Source of the DNA: Myxocyprinus asiaticus
Lineage: Eukaryota; Chordata; Actinopteri; Cypriniformes; Catostomidae
NCBI RefSeq assembly: GCF_019703515.2
Contig: NC_059362.1
Location: 32,032,326 to 32,096,325 of the forward strand
DNA length: 64,000 nt
Direction of reading: 5' to 3'
Shown piece by piece: positions 49,927 through 59,719 of this stretch. The stretch's first letter is position 1; each line of letters opens with the position of its first letter. Under the pieces are notes generated by a model. It saw nothing but the letters and a program-made list of their open reading frames with translations, did not search any database and had not been told where the DNA came from. The position numbers were made by a program, and so were the translations under genes.

Positions 49927-52034
49927 GGTTGTATTCCAGAAAGCAGGGTTAACTTACCGTCACATATACCCTGAACTCTCGGTTGATTTACCCATTCCTT
50001 GCTTACTCTGGGTGTGTTGGTTCCAGAACACCCGCGCGGGGTTAGTTCACTCAACCAAGAGTTTGAAACTCAGAGTTTGTGCGCATTCACGGTGAACTCA
50101 GAAAGGCATTCTCAGCAGATCGCCGAATCCACGAGTCACCATGGAAGCTAAGAAGAAAGGTGTGCCATATTTCAGTGAAGCAGAACATGAAGTTTTAATG
50201 ACTGCAAACCAGCATTATTTCATCTTCACTCGTAATAGCGATAGGAGCTACATTGGTTTAGGACTGAGAGTTTGCTTGACAGAAATTATACTGAATCATT
50301 GCGTGAATCTTTTAATTAATAAAACTATAAAGTTCTACCATACATATAAAAGCTTAATTCAACATTAATATTAGACCTCTCTCGCCTACATTATTGTTTA
50401 ATAGGTCGACCATTATGTTATTTGTTTGCACTGAACTTCATTATGAGTATTAACATTAATATTCTATTAATATTATGATAATAGGCTATAGGTTTTATAT
50501 ATATTTTATTTTAAGATTCATTCTTAATGGTATTACCATGATCTGTGCATGCTAATTTTATTTTACTGTATGTCATGTGAACTGCATGTATTTCCTTTAT
50601 TTAATACCATTTGATGTACCCAGTTGGGGTTTCTAAAAACTTAGAATCATATCACCTTTAATTTCCCTCAGTTACTGATAGTCTCATTGTATTAATAGAC
50701 CCTCTTTCAATTGTAGGATCTCCCACAGTTGTCATCATTATCCATAGATTTAATGTAATGTTTTTTTAGTAGGCCACACATGATTATTCATGTGCATTAT
50801 AAGATGAAGATCTGCTGTAACAGAGGTGGACAGTGATAGGAGTTACATGTCCATTGTGTTCTTTTCACATTTGATGTGGCATTAAAACTTGTCATGTTGT
50901 GTTGTCATGTACAGTAGGGTCCATCTGCCACCACCAACTTGGTACGGAATGAAATTATGTTGTTTTAATTGAAGATCGTGTCTGACTATACATTATAGAT
51001 GTTCATGATCTCAGCATTAGGGAAAAGTAACTCATCTCTTCCTTGTTGATAGGAAGCTGTAAAAGGTCCCTATTGAAATGCTGAACAAAAATTTAATTTA
51101 GAGATGGACCATGTACAGTTTCTGATGGAGTAGAGGAGGCTGAGCATAGCTAAATGAGGGCACTGTGGGTGACTCTAAATGACAGAATGTCTCATTTATA
51201 TTTTCAGATAATACAGTAATGTACAAGTCTGGAAATGTGTGCATTTATATGTACAGTAGCCTACATGAATGAGAGTGATAAGAAATAAAATCTCTAATCT
51301 GTGGTCTGTGAAATTATCACATATTATCTAGTTAGTGGAGAAGAATAAGGAGTGATTAATTGCTTAAGCTTTTAATTGGCAGACATTACCTACATATTGA
51401 TACTATGAAATGTCATTTTATAAATAACATTAATATTCATTGACTGAACGAGCTGTAATAGAATGTGGGTGCTATAATAATTTTATTCTATGAAATTTAT
51501 AGAATAAAAAATGATTTATTAGAAGGGCTAAATATAAATACATAAAGCCCTGTCTTCACAGTGAAGAGTGTGGGGGAATTTCCAATGTGTTCTGTGTTAA
51601 AAAATATTACAGTATTAAAACCTTCCCATTAAAAGTTAAAGCACAATGTACACAGTTTGTTCACTTTTGAATGCAAATCTGCGGTGTGAGACTGGAAATG
51701 CCAGAGTAAAGAAGGTAAGATTGCAGTTTACTGTAATATTGCTTTTAAAAGTATAATATTGTGTGTAATCTGAACTTTCCCGCCCACTGTGCCGCTATTA
51801 AAAGGGCACGCATGCGCTGACAGCCTCTGAAACATACTAACATCTACCTGAAATAAACTAACTCTGTAACATCACCTACTCCGGAGCAGGTTATGTTCAG
51901 AGAGTAAGTTGCTATGGCTACTAACATACCCTGAAAGTTACCTCCGTTTTTGGAACCGAAAGCTGAGGTTATCCGTTAACTTATCCGTAAACTTACCCAG
52001 GTATGTCGCATAACCTGCTTTCTGGAATACACCC
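49927..52034 (+). mobile_element. PIF/Harbinger-type element, 2.1 kb, nested
   Basis: The ends GGTTGTATTCCAGAAAGCAG and its inverse (CCTGCTTTCTGGAATACACC) are inverted repeats, flanked by the 3-bp CTG on both sides (49924-26, 52035-37). A 3-bp duplication fits the PIF/Harbinger superfamily. GGTTAACTTACC-type subterminal motifs recur at both ends. Only a fragment of a Myb-like gene is left, so it is non-autonomous. Confidence 0.75.
50141..50368 (+). pseudogene. remnant of a Harbinger Myb-like (NAIF1-like) gene
   Basis: The frame begins MEAKKKGVPYFSEAEHEVLM, which resembles the start of the Myb/SANT DNA-binding protein carried by fish Harbinger elements (basic stretch, then FS/T-E-x-E-x-EVL). 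After about 25 residues the similarity ends, and the rest (to 75 codons) has no recognisable helix pattern. Position near the left end of a Harbinger element supports the identification. Translation of a useful product is unlikely. Confidence 0.5.
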
Positions 52035-52163
52035 CTGGGATGGAAGAATCAGAGGGAACACAGAGAACAGAGGCACAATAAAAACAAAAGTGGAAGTCTT
52101 CAACTTCCTAGCGACCGCTAGAGAAAATGTCCCAAAAATATTACAGGGAATAGTGGTCAACTG

Positions 52164-52165
<2 letters not shown>

Positions 52166-52202
<37 letters not shown>
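52166..52202. repeat. (TCTA)n microsatellite
   Basis: Nine or so perfect TCTA units, in the intron between the last two recognised afg1l exons. Confidence 0.93.
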
Positions 52203-52692
52203 AGAAATGTACATTGGGGTGTTCTGTGTTATATTTTATGTAGTTTAGTTAATGTTTATTGCATTATTTTAGGGTCACATGTGTTGCCCTGATGGTGTTT
52301 TGCGTTTGTGTGAGTGACACTATGCATTAATTATTGCTCAGGGCCACTCTTGATGAACTTTAAGTCATCCTGTGGCCTTTGTTTTTAATAAATATGGTTA
52401 CTTTTTATAGTTCCAGGTTAGTATATTAAGTTCATATCATTTAATAATATAAATGGTAGTAATCTGTAAAATATACATAAAAATATTGATTAAAAATCTG
52501 GTCACCATATTTTTTTGAGTAAATTTTGCAACCACAGCTGCCGGTATTTTACTGTAAATTTAATAGATCTTTTTTTAGCACGGAACATGGAACATTCGTT
52601 TAATTTATGTGAATAACCTATTTGTGCTATTGTAATGGTAATAAGTTATAATGTAATGTCTATAGGTGGCATTGTTAGGTTGTTGTCATTAC

Positions 52693-52806
52693 ATCGGTCA
52701 GGCCGAGTTCATCTAGCATTAGGCGATCTCTCGCCTCCTCTCCAGTCATCGGTCCCTGATCCAAGAGACGGTCTAATGGTACATCAGCCAACATCACCAC
52801 TCTAAC
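52693..52806 (-). CDS. afg1l: afg1l coding exon (38 codons, phase 0-0)
   Basis: An acceptor ending CTCTCACTCAG precedes GTTAGAG, and the exon ends ACCGAT before GTAATG. It reads VRVVMLADVPLDRLLDQG, then a middle segment and LMLDELGLTD. This corresponds to the AFG1L segment that begins VRIICSA and ends in an LMDDLGL-type motif in mammals (from memory). It follows the DQK-ending exon in phase. The next expected piece, a short exon ending in a conserved phenylalanine/glutamine before RTLSRL, was not found between here and 49722. Confidence 0.88.
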
Positions 52807-53047
52807 CTGAGTGAGAGTTTTGGGCAAAGACTGAGTGAGCAATCGTAGATGTTTTGAGCAAGATACATCACAGGAGATTATGATAAGGAAATTAGGAATC
52901 TGAAAAGATATTATGGAACAAACGTATTTTATGAATGCTCATAAATCTCAAGTGTTTTTAATGTTGAACAGAGACCTGTTTAAGGCCTATATGTGGTTGC
53001 AGGAATTAATGTCAGTATGCATTGCAGAGAGTCATATGGCATGTTAC

Positions 53048-53186
53048 CTTTTGGTCGTAAATGTTGTCAATGAGAGTGATGAGGCATTTAGCTTGGTCCT
53101 TCATTCCAAGTCGAAGTTGAGGAACATGCCGTATGATGACTGTGTCAAAATGCCGGGTGATTTCTAAATAAGCACCCAATGGCTTT
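53048..53186 (-). CDS. afg1l: afg1l coding exon with a non-AG acceptor
   Basis: The minus strand reads KPLGAYLEITRHFDTVII and later QAKCLITLIDNIYDQK, ending at AAG before GTAACA. It corresponds to the AFG1L segment after ELCE, where mammals read RPLGASDYLEL and end in FITLIDNFYDLK (from memory). The preceding exon ends in phase 2 (GA), and the frame-consistent start here is AAAG-CCA at 53186. The two bases before it are TC, not AG. The nearest AG (AAAG|CC) would shift the frame and hit a stop within six codons. Two residues found in mammals after GA are missing. The protein frame is otherwise open, so this is either a real splice defect or an unusual acceptor. Confidence 0.8.
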
Positions 53187-54096
53187 GACCAACAAACAAA
53201 TACACACACACACAAACAAGGTAACATTAAAAGACTAGTAAAAAGAGATCCTTTTGACATATTGGTGACAACAGTTAGTGAGCTCCCTTGCTTAAAACAT
53301 AACATACGTACGCATAAAAGCATAAATTCATTTGTTTTAGCATCAGAGGCCTCTCCACCTAGATGGTAAATAAGTGGGGAAACTTCACTGATGTTGTCTC
53401 TGAAGCCTAGGTGCATATGTTTTTACCCATACATCTCTCTTATCTCATGTGCTCATTTCCTCTTCAGTTTCTGTCTCTACTCTTCATTTCCCCCTATATT
53501 CTGTATCTTCTCAGGGTAACATGTCTCTCTGTGGTAACTAAGTGGAAAGGCACATTAACACATGCTGACATAGTCCCAACTGCATTAGTCCGACCATGAA
53601 GATGAAGAAGTTGAGGACTCTTCAGACAAATACACACACATTCAGGTACACACACACGCACACACACCCTCTCAGTACAATGAAGTGAACAGTGCTCTCA
53701 AAAGCACTGAAGGACGCAGAGACGGTGCCTCACCTCCATTAGAGAGCAGCATGCTTGTTCTTTCTTTCCCTCACAAACAAAAAAGGGAGCATCAAACTGG
53801 TAAACTAAGTCCAAGGTTACATATAAACAAGCACACACACACACAAGCTGGCTTGGCCATAGACAGGGCTGCAATGATAAATTAAAAAGTGCAGATGGAT
53901 GGATGGACATAAAAAGTGATTAAAAAAAAGGAGAACGTTATAGAAAGGAAGATAGCTTGAGAGGGTAAACTATGTTATCCTTCTACACTACACATACCCA
54001 GATCCAAAACTTAAAAAAAAAAGAAGACGACAAAAGAGGCACAACAAACCAGATCTCAGATCAGCATTTGAAGTCAATTTCTATGGACTCACTCAC
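53187..54096. other. afg1l intron
   Basis: Lies between two afg1l exons on the minus strand. It contains CA tracts near 53203, 53634-53670 and 53830 and nothing else recognised. Confidence 0.6.
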
Positions 54097-54193
54097 TCGC
54101 ACAGCTCTTGGAAGGTACAGTTTGCGATGGTTCCACATGTCCGGCTAAGGATTACCTCTCTTCCCTGCACATTAAACACTCTTGGCCTTGTTA
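54097..54193 (-). CDS. afg1l: afg1l coding exon (97 bp, phase 1-2)
   Basis: The acceptor GTGTTTATAG precedes TA-ACA-AGG. The exon reads TRPRVFNVQGREVILSRTCG then TIANCTFQELC, and ends GCGA before GTGAGT. AFG1L in mammals has TRPRILKVQGREL and CGTVADCTFEELCE here (from memory). The phase 1 start completes a valine codon with the G that ends the previous exon. The CTFxELCE motif is characteristic of the AFG1 family. Confidence 0.92.
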
Positions 54194-54330
54194 CTATAAA
54201 CACAATTAGAGTTAGACATACAGGTACTGCATTGAATGCTTAAAAGATCAGGCAAAAGAAAGATCTATTAATTTAACACAGAAATTATAGGGTCTACACA
54301 TAAAGACAGTCATGACTAAAAGATCAAAAC

Positions 54331-54364
<34 letters not shown>

Positions 54365-54365
54365 A
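54331..54365. repeat. (CT)n(CA)n compound microsatellite in afg1l intron
   Basis: CT dinucleotides pass into CA dinucleotides, in the intron between two afg1l exons. The open frames on the minus strand that include it extend a real exon into simple repeat. Confidence 0.9.
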
Positions 54366-54431
54366 AGTCAAGGAAACATACACACTTAATCTTAAAACCC
54401 CATCTATGCAAAGGCAAATTAACTTGCTTAC

Positions 54432-54502
54432 CATCATTTTGTCTGTAAGACAGTTCCTCAAATAGCGTATTGACAGCGTTTTCTGCATCAGGCTCACTTG
54501 AT
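54432..54502 (-). CDS. afg1l: afg1l coding exon (71 bp, phase 2-1)
   Basis: The acceptor CGCTTTCCACAG precedes A-TCA-AGT; the exon reads SSEPDAENAVNTLFEELSYR then QND and ends GATG before GTAAGC. It aligns with the TSEADVEAVMDKLFDEL region of mammalian AFG1L (from memory). The first base A completes an isoleucine codon with AT from the previous exon. Splice sites and phases fit on both sides. Confidence 0.92.
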
Positions 54503-54898
54503 CTGTGGAAAGCGAGTGAAAGAGAGAGATGAAAAATGAAATTAACAAGGTTTGAAGTGGTCACATCAAACAGTGCATGCTGAAGGCCCGTGTTTGAATT
54601 TTCACTGTGCCTTAATGGAACAAGATGTTGGATTCAAAACACAAACATTAAGAGAGTGTGAATAAGAGTGAGCAGCAATCAGGTGTCAACACAAACGTAT
54701 GCATATTAACAAGCCCTAAAAGAACAGCTGCTGAGGGTTTATAATAAGTCAGCAGAAGACACTGTGTATATTTATATGCACTCATTCAATCAGTACAGCT
54801 TTTTAATAATTACCACTTTAATGTTTTTTGCTCTGAAACTGTTGTTATATTCATTTTTCACTCATATCTTTTGTAATGCTCCAAAAGTTTTTTTTTAC

Positions 54899-54981
54899 AT
54901 GCAGTATAGTCTTCCAGCTAGCTCCATTTCTCTTGTCCGGTAATCTATTCCAGTGTCAAGACTGATTGTATGACAGTGCTC
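54899..54981 (-). CDS. afg1l: afg1l coding exon with GIDYR motif (83 bp, phase 0-2)
   Basis: The acceptor TTTGCTGTACAG precedes GAG. The exon reads EHCHTISLDTGIDYRTREME and LAGRLYC, ending TGCAT before GTAAAA. It matches the mammalian AFG1L segment EYCNTVQLDSGIDYRKREL (from memory). The GIDYR motif is conserved in AFG1-family ATPases, which are mitochondrial AAA proteins involved in turnover of respiratory-chain subunits. It is the most 5' afg1l exon found. The Walker A and B exons were not found up to 64000 and are expected beyond the window or were missed. Confidence 0.92.
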
Positions 54982-55245
54982 CTGTACAGCAAAGGGAGAA
55001 ATATGGGAAAAGATACTGCTTAAAATTAAGGAGAGGGAAAGTGTTTAAAAGTAAGTGTTAAATGATATGGCTTTTTTGATGGTGTGGCTTGTGTTTTGGC
55101 TGGCAATACAGAGCATACCCCTAGGGGGTGATAATGCCACATGTAGTTTACTAATACTCTATTTTAATTGGTATTAAAAAAATAATAGTCACACCATGGG
55201 ATCCATGTGGAACTTTTCAAAACCATATAACTAAGTCTTAGATTA

Positions 55246-55300
55246 AAGGATTATTCTGGGCTCAAGCGATAGCATTTGTGATTAATTTGACTGGTCCCTC

Positions 55301-55339
<39 letters not shown>

Positions 55340-55858
55340 AACTGAGAATACAGTGAGGCACTTACAATGGAGGTGAATGGGGCTAATTTTTGGAGCATTT
55401 AAAGGCAAAAATGTGCCATTTATAATTTTAAAAAGGCAGTTTTATTAGCCTAATTCTATTGTTAAAACTTCTGTATTCTTTAAGATGTAAAGTTGTTTAA
55501 ATCATTGCTTTTGTGGAATTACAGGGTTTATGGTCGTCATGGCAACAAAGTTGTAAAATGTTTATATAACTTTATACAGAAAAGGTTCGTAAGCGATTTT
55601 ATCACACTAAAATATATGATAACATGTATATTTTTTCCTGTTTTGAGTTTATACTTTGAAACAGTGGGTATTTTAATGTTTATTATTGGCCCCATTTACT
55701 TCCATTGTAAGTGTCTAACTGTAACCAGATTTGTGCTTTTTTTTTTTTTTTTTTAAGAAAAAGAGGGGCAAGTCTACATTAATGTTTGTGATAATCAACA
55801 GTATGCCACATATGCTGTTGATTGAGCTTAACTTGTATTGAACCCATAATATTCCTTA
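55246..55858. mobile_element. TTAA-flanked palindromic MITE, copy D
   Basis: Starts TTAAAGGATTATTCTGGG and ends ATAATATTCCTTAAAG, with TTAA on both sides. It contains an A-run (55305-55335) and an inverted T-run (about 55738-55755). CACTTACAATGGAGGTGAAT faces ACTTCCATTGTAAGTGTC. It lies in the afg1l intron upstream of the GIDYR exon, about 270 bp from it. Confidence 0.78.
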
Positions 55859-56379
55859 AAGATTTACTTTTTCTAATGACTTTGAACTATGTTAACATAT
55901 ATTAGCCAATTTAAAGATTACCGTACCTACAAAATTTGATCTTATATAGATTAAACTTTAGGCTAAATACATTCTTACAACATCCTTTTAGTGAGAGATT
56001 AAGGGATAAACTTTATCAGTCACAATGAAAGTATAGAGAAAACTCTAAAATGCACTTTTTTTTATTTTATGAAATTGCCTTACTGCTTAACAATTTAAAA
56101 GAAACAAAAATGAACTGATATTTAGGTATGGTTCAAAATTAGTATGCACTACTACTAACTCTTTCACTACTTTTAGACCTGTCAGCCACTCTGTGGAGTG
56201 ACGATGTTGAACCAGACTGTATCAAACTTTTATGATGAGAAAAAAAAAAAAAAAAACTGAACAAAATGCTAGAGGCATGATGACAAAAATGACTGATGAA
56301 AAGGAAGGGTGATTATTTTTAACAGGATGTGGATATTATGTGATATTTAGGCGAGAGGCCTTTGCCTGAATCAGTCCTC
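55859..56379. other. afg1l intron sequence without recognised features
   Basis: AT-rich, with an A-run near 56239-56255. No exon seen. Confidence 0.35.
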
Positions 56380-56640
56380 AATGACAGCTCCAGCGAATTA
56401 TGAAATCAGTGAATTTTCCACCACCCTCCTCCTTGAACTAAAGATAATTAGCAATCACCACACAGAGCGAGAGAGAAGCGATCTATTCCTCTTTTTCCTG
56501 TATCTCTCGCCTCTTCCCCCCATTCTCCAATGCTGTCAACTTTTCTCTCTCGAGCGCAGAGTTCCGCGTCCGAGCCAATTGGCTGAATCAGCCATAATGA
56601 CAGGCTGACAAACCACGAGCAGAAGAACTCAAAAGGAAAA
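56380..56640. promoter_or_regulatory. candidate conserved non-coding element
   Basis: A repeat-poor stretch with AATGACAGCTCCAGCGAATT, AAAGATAATTAGCAATCACC and CAATTGGCTGAATCAGCCAT. The last includes an inverted repeat (TGGCTGAATCAGCCA). The composition and motif density resemble vertebrate enhancers and do not fit an exon on either strand. No alignment was possible. Confidence 0.3.
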
Positions 56641-57689
56641 GTGTCACTTCATCAACCACGCTCGACCTCGTTACCAGGCCACCATGTAAACAGCCGCCAC
56701 AGCTACGACAACCACGCTTCCCCAACAACCATCAAACTGGGTTATTCCTCTGCACGCCCCATTCTGACATTATTTTTTTTCTTAAAACTTCCCTTTTTCA
56801 TGAGCATATCTTAACGGTTGATGGGCCATCTCGAGGGAGAGACAGAAATCGTGAGAAGGGAGAGGGGGAGAGAAATACAATCAGTAATGATTCCAGTGCG
56901 TGGTTTTGTATAATCAGTTGAAGACACGTCCTCTTGTGGATCATTGCATGATTATGGCCTTTGATGGGTTCATTAAAGACTCATAACTCCTCAAAGATCT
57001 TCATCGTCAGCTCTTATCAACTCAGAATGCACTTTGCCACACACAACTCTGATGCACAACCTCAGCCTTCAACAATACCCTCCAGACACCCAACCAATAT
57101 GCAGATTCTCCTAACTAACTGGCCTTTTAATAAAATAACTTTACATTTATATTTATCAAACTGTGTGTTCCTATGGAATTAAAACTGCAACCAAAAAATA
57201 CATAATTTCAGATTTAGTACTGGTTGGCAGTATAGCTAAGCAGCAGTGGTGAGTTATTTATGGCTATTGTTTAATGGACATTTTAACTGTTTATTGATTT
57301 TTTTTAAACACAGAATGGTCACCACTTCATACTTGCATCAGCATAGATTTCAAAATTCAATTATTTGAATGCCCTGTATGGCATGATTGACCATAAATTG
57401 TTTATATCATGTCATAATTATACAGTCAAAGTTATAATCAGGCCCAGATGGAATTATGAAAATTGTCATTCATAAAAGTTATATGCATTCCCCACCACAT
57501 GCAAGTTTGTTTTCTTAATATTCTGGCAAATTTAATGATGCTTCCAGAGCTATAAATAAGAGTACTATAGTTTCATATTGTTCCCAGCTACATTTACTGG
57601 ATGCCCACAGCTTCCCTCCAAAGCAATTTAGAATAAGAATGAAGTGGGGGAAAAGTCTTTCTCTATCTGTCTGTCTTCCTCTCTTCAAC

Positions 57690-57900
57690 ACTCCTCAAAA
57701 AAGTTGCCTTTGAGTTTTTCAAAGCAAGGGTTGCCATTGAGCTCCAACAAAAGCCAAGGATAGCTTGCGATTGGACCCTGATGTGGTCCACTACCTCATT
57801 ACTGACAGCCGAAAACATTTGATGCTTTTTTCCCTCCTGTTTGGGAGGAAGGAGGGTGGATTGACAGAGCCTGGCTTAAGGAGCGCGCGCTGGGAGAACT
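57690..57900. promoter_or_regulatory. candidate conserved non-coding element
   Basis: Non-repetitive segment containing GCCATTGAGCTCCAACAAAA, ACATTTGATGCTTTTTTCCC and GGAGGGTGGATTGACAGAGC. No exon reading is apparent. The call rests only on composition and lack of repeats. Confidence 0.22.
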
Positions 57901-58529
57901 AAAAAAGAGAGGTGGCAGAGGGGGACAGGGGGAAAGGTTGTAGTCCATTCATCTTTGTGTGTCTTACAGCCTCTGTGGTTGCAGAAAAGAAAAAGGGGGG
58001 TGGAAGTAGGGGTGGAGTAAAAAGAGAATGAGAGACAGCTTAAAACAGTGCCTTTATGCTTTTGAGTCCAGGACGACTCCTCTTACATCAAAGTGTTTTT
58101 ACCACTGTGGTGTGTGATTTTGTCTCTCTCAATATGTGTGTGTCTTGAGTGAATGTACTGAGAGATTAGGTGACTAGTGAGTGTGCATGTGTGAGAGAGC
58201 GAGCGCATGGGGTGGTTAACGACGTGAACCCACTAATTACGCCTAATTATCTATTCCCTTTACATGTAACCGGCTTTGTTAGTGATGCAGAGCACTCTCA
58301 AAACATACTCAAAATGTTCTCACAACCTCTACTTGCCCTGTCCAAGACTCTTAAAGAAAGATCACCTTTGGAACATCTGTCTTGCTTTGAAAGCGTGGAA
58401 CCCCAGAACTCCACAGGCCAAAGCCCTTATCCTCTCCATCACAATCACTCTCTCCTTAGTCTTTCCTAGAAACATAACTGACCAACTTTAGTGGTGACTT
58501 GGCAAAACACGATCTTTTGAGTGAATGAT
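57901..58529. other. afg1l intron or upstream sequence
   Basis: Contains short purine tracts near 57905-57940 and 58000-58035. The two overlapping plus-strand frames at 58170-58491 have no recognisable motif. Confidence 0.35.
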
Positions 58530-58533
58530 ATAG

Positions 58534-59196
58534 GCTGTGTCTCGTTTGGAAGGCTGCATCCTCTGGAGGTCACATTTGTCGGCCTCATACGTCATCGAGC
58601 CTGTCTCGTTTCATAAAAGTGAGTAGAACACTTCGAATGCAGCCTTCGAATGTGACCCTCTTTCACGGGAATTCGGAGGATGCATGAGGTGTATCCTTCG
58701 TGGGCACTCACAATCCACAATTCTTTGCTTCAATGGAAATGTCTAAAAAAAAAAAAAAAAAAAAATGGATTTATGGCCAATTGGCCCATAAATATGATGT
58801 TCAAACGCAAGGAAAGTTCATTCCCAAGTTGAAGTACCTCAGTAGATGGGTGCAGAGTATATAATATGTATTATTTTATTAATATATAATTAAAATAAAG
58901 TATAGACTAAAAGTACACCAGTAAAATCTATTTTCTTTTCTCTTTACATCTTTATAAATCTCCTAAAATGTACCTCATACATTCCATTCTAAAGGGACTT
59001 TGTTCCCTTCTCACTCAAAGCGCTCCCGCTTGTTAAAGAGTGGCGTGTTGTCATAGCAACCATGTTACGTTCCGTTTCCGTTTGTCCTACGAAGGCCGTC
59101 TCGTTTAAACGAGATTTAAAGGAGGACAATCGGTATACTGCAGCCTTCAAAAGACGCATCCTACCTAGCATGCAGCCTTCCAAACGAGACACAACC
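58534..59196. mobile_element. inverted-repeat DNA transposon, 663 bp, non-autonomous
   Basis: The left end GCTGTGTCTCGTTTGGAAGG and the right end, its inverse (CCTTCCAAACGAGACACAAC), give terminal inverted repeats of about 28 bp with few mismatches. ATAG is present on both outer sides (58530-33, 59197-59200). Subterminal CGAATGCAGCCTTCGAATGT adds internal symmetry. An A-run lies at 58745-58764. No transposase frame. Superfamily is not certain from the ends alone. Confidence 0.75.
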
Positions 59197-59200
59197 ATAG

Positions 59201-59694
59201 ACTGTTAATGAGTGCCAAAACACCTCTAATGTTGGTCTTAGGGCGGGCGTACACGGTGCGATTTTTGGCTTACGAGCAGCTCACGATAATTTTTTTAAAC
59301 TGGCAAAACATTCGAGCGCTGTCGGCTTGAATTCCTGAGGTGCGTGCGGGTGAATGTGCCGATTTGGCGATCTACCTGATGTTGACCAACCAGGAGAAGG
59401 TGTTACACCTCACACGATCGATGAAAACGGAGTGTTCATTAAGCCTTTACACATTTGTAGAAAATGGTCGTGTTAAAACTGTGTTTTCCCATATTATCCA
59501 CGACCACATCACTAGGAAGGATTCTATAGAAATGCCATGCTGTTCTCTGCTCTTCAAACAAATCATTTGCCATACGGGTTGCGCTAGAAAACAATCTTCA
59601 TCTCTCTGACGGAAAAAGTTGTAAAATCAGTCATGGTCTATTTTTATTCGTCATACTTGCATTCGTTTCAGTTCTAGGGCGACATTTAGTGGGT
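59201..59694. other. sequence with a short repeat-like patch
   Basis: GGGCGGGCGTACACGGTGCG near 59241 resembles a repeat edge common in fish genomes. The plus-strand frame 59340-59609 lacks a recognisable domain. Nothing else is supported. Confidence 0.3.
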
Positions 59695-59719
59695 ATAGCA
59701 TTATGGCAAGCCGAATTGA

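Larger units (their letters stand above)
49742..52123. mobile_element. short inverted-repeat MITE, split by a Harbinger element
   Basis: The two outer arms (about 49742-49855 and 52034-52123) are imperfect reverse complements, sharing GGGAACACAGAGAA, AGAGGCACAA and CCTAGYGACC. The 9-bp AAAATGTCC occurs on both outer sides (49733-49741 and 52124-52132) and is a perfect target duplication. Without the nested element the MITE is about 0.27 kb. It landed about 10 bp upstream of the splice acceptor of the last recognised afg1l exon, next to its pyrimidine tract. Confidence 0.75.

Noticed and set aside
52140..52690. Search for the missing short afg1l exon between the LMLDELGL and RTLSRL exons
   Set aside because: No segment with an acceptor, a frame ending in phenylalanine-glutamine and a GT donor was found, so I did not annotate one.
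53012..53416. 134-codon minus-strand open frame taken as one gene
   Set aside because: Only the middle (53048-53186) matches AFG1L. The rest is intron, including a CA microsatellite.
58170..58491. Two overlapping plus-strand frames of 99 and 71 codons
   Set aside because: No domain, no splice-site context and no similarity I can recognise; the minus strand also gave no afg1l motif.
59340..59609. 89-codon plus-strand frame beside the fold-back unit as its transposase
   Set aside because: It lies outside the inverted repeats and shows no DDE/D or zinc-finger pattern.
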